A DNA stretch of 8,878 bases from Methanobacteriota archaeon (lineage in GTDB: Archaea > Methanobacteriota > Methanobacteria > Methanobacteriales > Methanobacteriaceae). The notes beneath the pieces were generated by a model. That model had not been told where the DNA came from, searched no databases, and saw nothing but the letters and a program-made list of their open reading frames with translations. Positions 6,058-8,878 of the stretch are shown in pieces. The position numbers and the translations under genes are program-made. The first letter of the stretch is position 1. The number at the start of each line of letters is the position of its first letter. Location: NCBI GenBank assembly GCA_023409695.1, contig JAEYQZ010000139.1:1-8878 (forward strand). Direction: 5' to 3'.

Positions 6058-6261
6058 CTATTCTATAGAGACACATTCCCAAGGTTGAACGTCTGTATCA
6101 ATAGTGGCGTACAATTCTTTTTCTACATCCTGGAATAAATCCTCACAAGTGAATTTTAAACCTGGAATTTTTTTAACAGAATACATTTTGCCTCTTCCAC
6201 TTTTAACGATTATATCACCCTCTCGGGTTATACCAACTATTAATTGTTTTATTTCTGCCAT
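6058..6261 (-). CDS. Small protein of unknown function (67 aa)
   Basis: I do not recognise this protein. It starts MAEIKQLIVGITREGDIIVK, a pattern of alternating hydrophobic residues that suggests beta strands, then a basic GRGKMYSVKK segment (residues 22-31). The C-terminal half is acidic (CEDLFQDVEKE, DTDVQPWEC). It has two scattered cysteines, no CxxC pair, no signal peptide and no membrane helix. GGTGAT (complement of 6265-6270) lies 3 nt before the ATG at 6261. A TTG start 5 codons upstream (6276) is less likely because it would place that ribosome binding site inside the gene. A TATA-like AATTATAAATT (about 6296-6306) fits a start near 6275. It is monocistronic, with 148 bp to the SfsA gene. 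The good start signals support a real gene. Confidence 0.75.
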   Translation of the reverse strand: MAEIKQLIVGITREGDIIVKSGRGKMYSVKKIPGLKFTCEDLFQDVEKELYATIDTDVQPWECVSIE

Positions 6262-6424
6262 ATTATCACCAATCAAAATTAATTTAATTTTTACTAATTT
6301 ATAATTGCTTAAGAAAATCTCAATAAGTATTTTCCATCTACATATTATTATACTTACAATATAAGTACTGTTATTTTAAATTTTAACCATATTAAAAATA
6401 TCGAGTTATTAATCAAATAGGAAA

Positions 6425-7186
6425 CTAATCATTTTTCATGAAGTTATTTGTTATATCAAAATACTTTAATAATTTTATTCCTTCAGGTGAAATACTGAAG
6501 TTTACCTGCCATATCTCCATTCCTTTTGAAATACACTTTTGTACTTCATTTTCTACAAAATCGCTGTTAGTACTCCTAACTTCAACCTTAAATCCAGGAT
6601 TATCATAAATAAAACAAACTAAAAGAATTGCCCTCTGATTAGTAGTAAGGCTACCTGCCAGTTCATTGATATGTTTAATAAAACGTTCTGTAGAGCTGAA
6701 TTTTCCAACCTTTTTCGTATTGATGTGTTTCGGATAAGGCAACTGTATACTTAATAGTGGCATTTTTACTTCAATATAAGTATCTCCAACAAGAAAGTCC
6801 AGTTTAGAAATCCCCAGTACCTGTTCACGGAGAACTGTATCATATCCACTAACCATTTCACCAAATAAACCTTTCACTAAAGTATTTTCCACATATCGAT
6901 TTGCAGCATTCTGGTTAATTCCAATCCATGATTTTTCTTCTGATTCTCTTAAATCTAATGAAATTGCTTCAACTGTATAGGGAGTCTTACGCCTTGGATT
7001 ATCACTTTTAGACAATAAACAGGGGATGCCGGATAGATCTATATTTCCAATCCTTCCAGTTGTCGGGCAATGACATGTCACCACTTCATTATCAATAAAA
7101 ACGTCAATTGTAAACTGACTTTTTCTCCTTTCTATAATTCCCTCTATTAAAGGCGTTTCATACTTAAGAACCATGTTATTTTCCAT
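6425..7186 (-). CDS. sfsA: SfsA-family protein (OB fold plus nuclease-like domain)
   Basis: 253 aa, close to the usual family length or slightly longer. The N-terminal OB-like part contains CHCPTTGRIGNI (residues 38-49), matching the family's HCPNxGRM region. GINQNAANRYVENTLVKG (89-106) and GYDTVLREQVLGISKLDFLV (114-133) follow. Asp130, Glu139 and Lys141 (DFLV...YIEVK) form a PD-(D/E)xK-type nuclease core. Bacterial SfsA was linked to maltose gene expression and to nucleic acid binding; the archaeal role is not established. The stretch after EVK differs from the common SfsA pattern: PLLSIQLPYPKHINTKKVGK replaces the more usual VTL...FPDA...RG, so this is a divergent member. AGAGGT (complement of 7192-7197) is 5 nt before the ATG; a second ATG is at residue 5. 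A TATA-like AAAATATAAAAG lies near 7217-7228. Confidence 0.85.
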   Translation of the reverse strand: MENNMVLKYETPLIEGIIERRKSQFTIDVFIDNEVVTCHCPTTGRIGNIDLSGIPCLLSKSDNPRRKTPYTVEAISLDLRESEEKSWIGINQNAANRYVENTLVKGLFGEMVSGYDTVLREQVLGISKLDFLVGDTYIEVKMPLLSIQLPYPKHINTKKVGKFSSTERFIKHINELAGSLTTNQRAILLVCFIYDNPGFKVEVRSTNSDFVENEVQKCISKGMEIWQVNFSISPEGIKLLKYFDITNNFMKND

Positions 7187-7256
7187 AATTTACCTCTTAA
7201 AATGTTATATATTTCTTTTATATTTTAAAATCACTATGTAGCTAAAAATAGGCGAA

Positions 7257-7347
7257 TTTAGTTGTAAAAATTATAAATATTTATTTTGAGAGTAAAAATA
7301 AGATTAAAAGACAGATTAAAAATGCACTAAGATAAAAATTTAATCTG
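7257..7347 (-). terminator. Inverted repeat and T-rich terminator of the DUF169 gene
   Basis: CAGATTAAA (7312-7320) and TTTAATCTG (7339-7347) are perfect 9-bp arms around 18 bases and overlap the stop codon (complement of 7340-7342). On the minus strand the region is T-rich, with runs at 7334-7338 and after the hairpin down to about 7260. It fits termination of the DUF169 transcript. Confidence 0.5.
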
Positions 7348-8044
7348 ACTGGAACTCTTCAGGTATATAACTTTCAGCATCCCCTGCAGAACAATGAGGT
7401 ATAGCTGCTATTAAATTGTGTATACGTTCATAAGGTACTGATAAAAAGATAACATCTGGTTCAAACCCTTGATGACTTCTTGCAGTCCAATCTCCCACAG
7501 TCATATTAGTATTTCCACTCATTATAGTATAAACTATTGCTGAATAGCATAATGCACCTATAATCTGCTGTTTTGGCGATATTCCATCCCAGTATGTGTC
7601 TAATGTTATAAGACGACAGGCTTGTTCAGCATTACATAAAAATAAAATCATATCCGGACGTATTTCTGCCTTATCTAATGGAGATATTACAACTCTATCC
7701 GCTAAATCAGTAGCTGGTGGTACTGCTAATTTTCTCATTCTTTCAAAACTAACAATGGAAGCTGTAAGTTTCTCGCCCTTAGTAAGGAACTGCTGCAGCC
7801 TTCTTTTCTGCTTTCCAGTATGAGGCTCGCTGAAACCGCAGAATTGACTGCCACCAGGACATGTGGAAACTTCTTCATCAATGACAAAACTCTCTCCCTC
7901 ACTGGCGAGTTTCATTGCCCTACAAAAGGATGTTTTTTCATATCTACCGCTTGAAATTTCATCATTAGTAAAAGAAATAGCCATAGGTTCATATTTTAAT
8001 CCAAAAATCTTTTTAAAAACGTCTGCCTGTTCTTTATAGCTCAT
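7340..8044 (-). CDS. DUF169 family protein
   Basis: 234 aa, the usual length for DUF169, a family common in methanogens and anaerobic bacteria whose function is not established. Recognisable features are the N-terminal GLKYEPMAISF (residues 15-25), Cys41 in SFCRAMKLA, STCPGGSQFCGF with Cys62 and Cys69 (60-71), the central VISPLDKAEIRPDMILFLCN, and the C-terminal NMTVGDWTARSHQGFEPDVIFLSVPYERI. The conserved cysteines could bind a metal or cofactor (inference). No signal peptide or membrane helix. GGAGGT (complement of 8053-8058) is 8 nt before the ATG, and a TATA-like GATATATTAATAA at about 8086-8098 precedes it. The hairpin array begins 84 bp upstream of the start codon, and no neighbour is co-transcribed. 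Confidence 0.92.
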   Translation of the reverse strand: MSYKEQADVFKKIFGLKYEPMAISFTNDEISSGRYEKTSFCRAMKLASEGESFVIDEEVSTCPGGSQFCGFSEPHTGKQKRRLQQFLTKGEKLTASIVSFERMRKLAVPPATDLADRVVISPLDKAEIRPDMILFLCNAEQACRLITLDTYWDGISPKQQIIGALCYSAIVYTIMSGNTNMTVGDWTARSHQGFEPDVIFLSVPYERIHNLIAAIPHCSAGDAESYIPEEFQSD

Positions 8045-8085
8045 TTAAACCAACCTCCACTAAAAAATGAATTTAATTCTAGTCT

Positions 8086-8100
8086 GTTTATTAATATATC
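8086..8100 (-). promoter_or_regulatory. Candidate TATA box of the DUF169 gene
   Basis: The minus strand reads GATATATTAATAA, placed so that transcription would start near 8068 and give a short leader with the GGAGGT site. This puts the promoter between the gene and the hairpin array, so the array would lie upstream of the DUF169 transcript. Confidence 0.45.
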
Positions 8101-8127
8101 ATTAACCTAATTAATTTTTTTATAAAA

Positions 8128-8380
8128 GCCCTCAAATGCTTTGCATTTGGGGCCGATGAAACATAGCATGCAAACACTTTGTGTTTGCTGTGTCAAAACC
8201 GCAGGTTTTGACAACATTCGAAAATTTGTAAAATTTTCTATGTTGAAGGAAATCGTAGATTTCCTGAACAGCAAAATCCTACGGATTTTGCATGCGTCAA
8301 AATTGAAAATTTTGACAGTTTTTCCTTCAACCTCCAAAAATCTTTGATTTTTGGGGTTCAGGAAAAACGTAGTTTTTCCT
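8128..8380. repeat. Array of nine consecutive perfect short hairpins
   Basis: Nine inverted repeats, each with exactly 3 central bases. Core spans and loops: 8133-8149 (7-bp arms, TTT, plus outer GCCC/GGGC at 8128/8153); 8170-8188 (8, TTT); 8191-8213 (10, GCA); 8220-8238 (8, GTA, plus outer AACAT/ATGTT); 8247-8265 (8, GTA, outer TGTT/AACA); 8271-8291 (9, TAC); 8296-8316 (9, GAA); 8334-8354 (9, TTT, outer AACC/GGTT); 8360-8380 (9, GTA). Left arms are A-rich and right arms T-rich. The arm sequences differ between units yet pair perfectly, which means structure is kept while sequence changes. It lies between the Imm-5-like gene (3' side) and the DUF169 gene (5' side). I cannot name a repeat family for it. 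Confidence 0.92.
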
Positions 8381-8385
8381 TCAAC
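8318..8385. repeat. 14-nt direct repeat within the hairpin array
   Basis: GTTTTTCCTTCAAC occurs at 8318-8331 and again at 8372-8385. The second copy includes the right arm of the last hairpin. The first copy has no adjacent left arm, so it may be a remnant of a broken unit. The 11 bases TTTCCTTCAAC of each copy are also complementary to 8242-8252. Confidence 0.8.
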
Positions 8386-8539
8386 TTCAGAAAAAGAATA
8401 GTAAATTCAAGAGTCTCATAATCCTGTTTTATTGAAAAAATAGATAAAAATATAGCTGAATACGGTCAAATACAGTCAAAACAAACTAAATATGAAAAAA
8501 TAATTCAAATATAGTACTAAATGAATTATATTACCCATT
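8381..8539. other. AT-rich spacer between the hairpin array and the Imm-5-like gene
   Basis: No gene seen. It holds a tandem near-repeat of 10 bases (TACGGTCAAA at 8461-8470, TACAGTCAAA at 8471-8480) and, on the minus strand, a T-rich stretch (TTATTTTTTCATA near 8491-8503) that may end the Imm-5-like gene transcript. Confidence 0.5.
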
Positions 8540-8878
8540 TTATATCTTTTTAAATCTATCTGCTTCCCTTGCAGTCAATACTAACTCCTTAATTTCAGGT
8601 GACAACTGTTCATTTTGCCATTTTCTTTCTGCATCTACAGATTTATCTGAATTTTTCACTGCTTTTAAAGCATACCAGGCTGCTCCTAATGAATGATCAG
8701 CCATATGGGCAGTTGCAACAGCATGCCCAACAGAACGGCCCACTGCAATTGCAGTCGGGTTTGAAGATTCCCTTGCTACTGTATGTGCAGCTACAGAAGC
8801 TTTTCTTGCATCTCCTACCGAAGCATTTCCCATCTCCCACGCATGAGCCGTATCCAAAGCATTTATCAGCCTCTCATC
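8540..8878 (-). CDS. Imm-5-like putative immunity protein, N-terminus outside window
   Basis: The last 112 residues can be read; the frame stays open to the window edge (DERLINALDTAHAW...), so the start lies beyond 8878 and the TTG at 8857 is only internal. It is an alanine- and histidine-rich helical protein: SVAAHTVARES, NPTAIAVGRSVGHAVATAHM, ADHSLGAAWYALKAV and ERKWQNEQL. These match, from memory, the pattern of proteins annotated as putative immunity protein (Imm-5-like domain), found in bacteria and some methanogens. Family members were proposed to protect against toxins, but experimental support is thin and no toxin gene is visible here. The gene ends 160 bp before the hairpin array. 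No membrane helix or signal is apparent. Confidence 0.8.
   Translation of the reverse strand, partial: DERLINALDTAHAWEMGNASVGDARKASVAAHTVARESSNPTAIAVGRSVGHAVATAHMADHSLGAAWYALKAVKNSDKSVDAERKWQNEQLSPEIKELVLTAREADRFKKI

Noticed and set aside
6104..6304. 66-aa plus-strand frame over the small unknown gene
   Set aside because: The minus-strand frame has a good ribosome binding site and TATA element; this one has neither.
7596..7823. 75-aa plus-strand frame inside the DUF169 gene
   Set aside because: Antisense shadow of a conserved gene.
8107..8347. Open frames on both strands across the hairpin array (8107-8337 minus, 8141-8347 plus)
   Set aside because: They arise from the inverted repeats themselves, have no ribosome binding site and no recognisable domain, and occupy both strands of the same DNA.
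8128..8380. CRISPR array
   Set aside because: There is no constant repeat separated by equal unique spacers. The units are each self-complementary and differ in sequence, and no cas gene is present.
8461..8480. Tandem 10-bp near-repeat TACGGTCAAA / TACAGTCAAA as a regulator site
   Set aside because: Only two imperfect copies, not near a promoter in the right orientation, in AT-rich DNA; no function can be supported.

Overview
The window looks like a stretch of an AT-rich methanogenic archaeon, most probably Methanobacterium or a close relative in Methanobacteriales (inference). The reasons are archaeal-style TATA boxes, GGTGAT/GGAGG-type ribosome binding sites, two TrmB-family regulators, a DUF169 protein, an archaeal SfsA protein, and a NapH-like membrane ferredoxin. 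No rRNA, tRNA, CRISPR array or insertion sequence was found.

Layout, left to right. (1) 1-2387: a 14-helix-type MFS drug exporter (minus, cut by the window's left edge), a small VOC/glyoxalase-fold protein (minus), and a TrmB-family regulator (plus). The VOC gene and the regulator diverge from one 83-bp gap in which a single AT-rich TATA element reads on both strands. (2) 2406-4721: a tight minus-strand operon of a NapH-like 4Fe-4S membrane protein, a cupin and a small zinc-ribbon protein. It faces away from a second TrmB-family regulator, paralogous to the first. (3) 4782-5725: an AhpD/carboxymuconolactone-decarboxylase-type protein (minus), divergent from a cysteine-rich ArsR-type regulator (plus). 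(4) 5726-6057: AT-rich, no gene seen. (5) 6058-8044: three independent minus-strand genes: a 67-aa protein I do not recognise, an SfsA-family protein and a DUF169 protein. (6) 8045-8539: intergenic, holding a striking run of nine consecutive perfect short hairpins. (7) 8540-8878: an Imm-5-like putative immunity protein, cut by the right edge.

A theme of the left two thirds is regulator plus redox or detoxification target. Three regulators (TrmB, TrmB, ArsR) each diverge from a small operon encoding a likely redox, detoxification or metal-related protein. This suggests local stress-response modules, but the inducing signals cannot be read from the sequence.

The most unusual item is the hairpin array at 8128-8380. 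It contains nine different inverted repeats, each with 7-10-bp perfect arms around exactly 3 bases. A two-hairpin version of the same design lies at 3720-3768. The arm sequences differ while complementarity is perfect, so structure rather than sequence appears conserved. Other notable points are a probable ATT start codon for the second TrmB regulator, short palindromes overlapping stop codons of several minus-strand genes, and altered active-site or ligand positions in the cupin, VOC and AhpD-like proteins.
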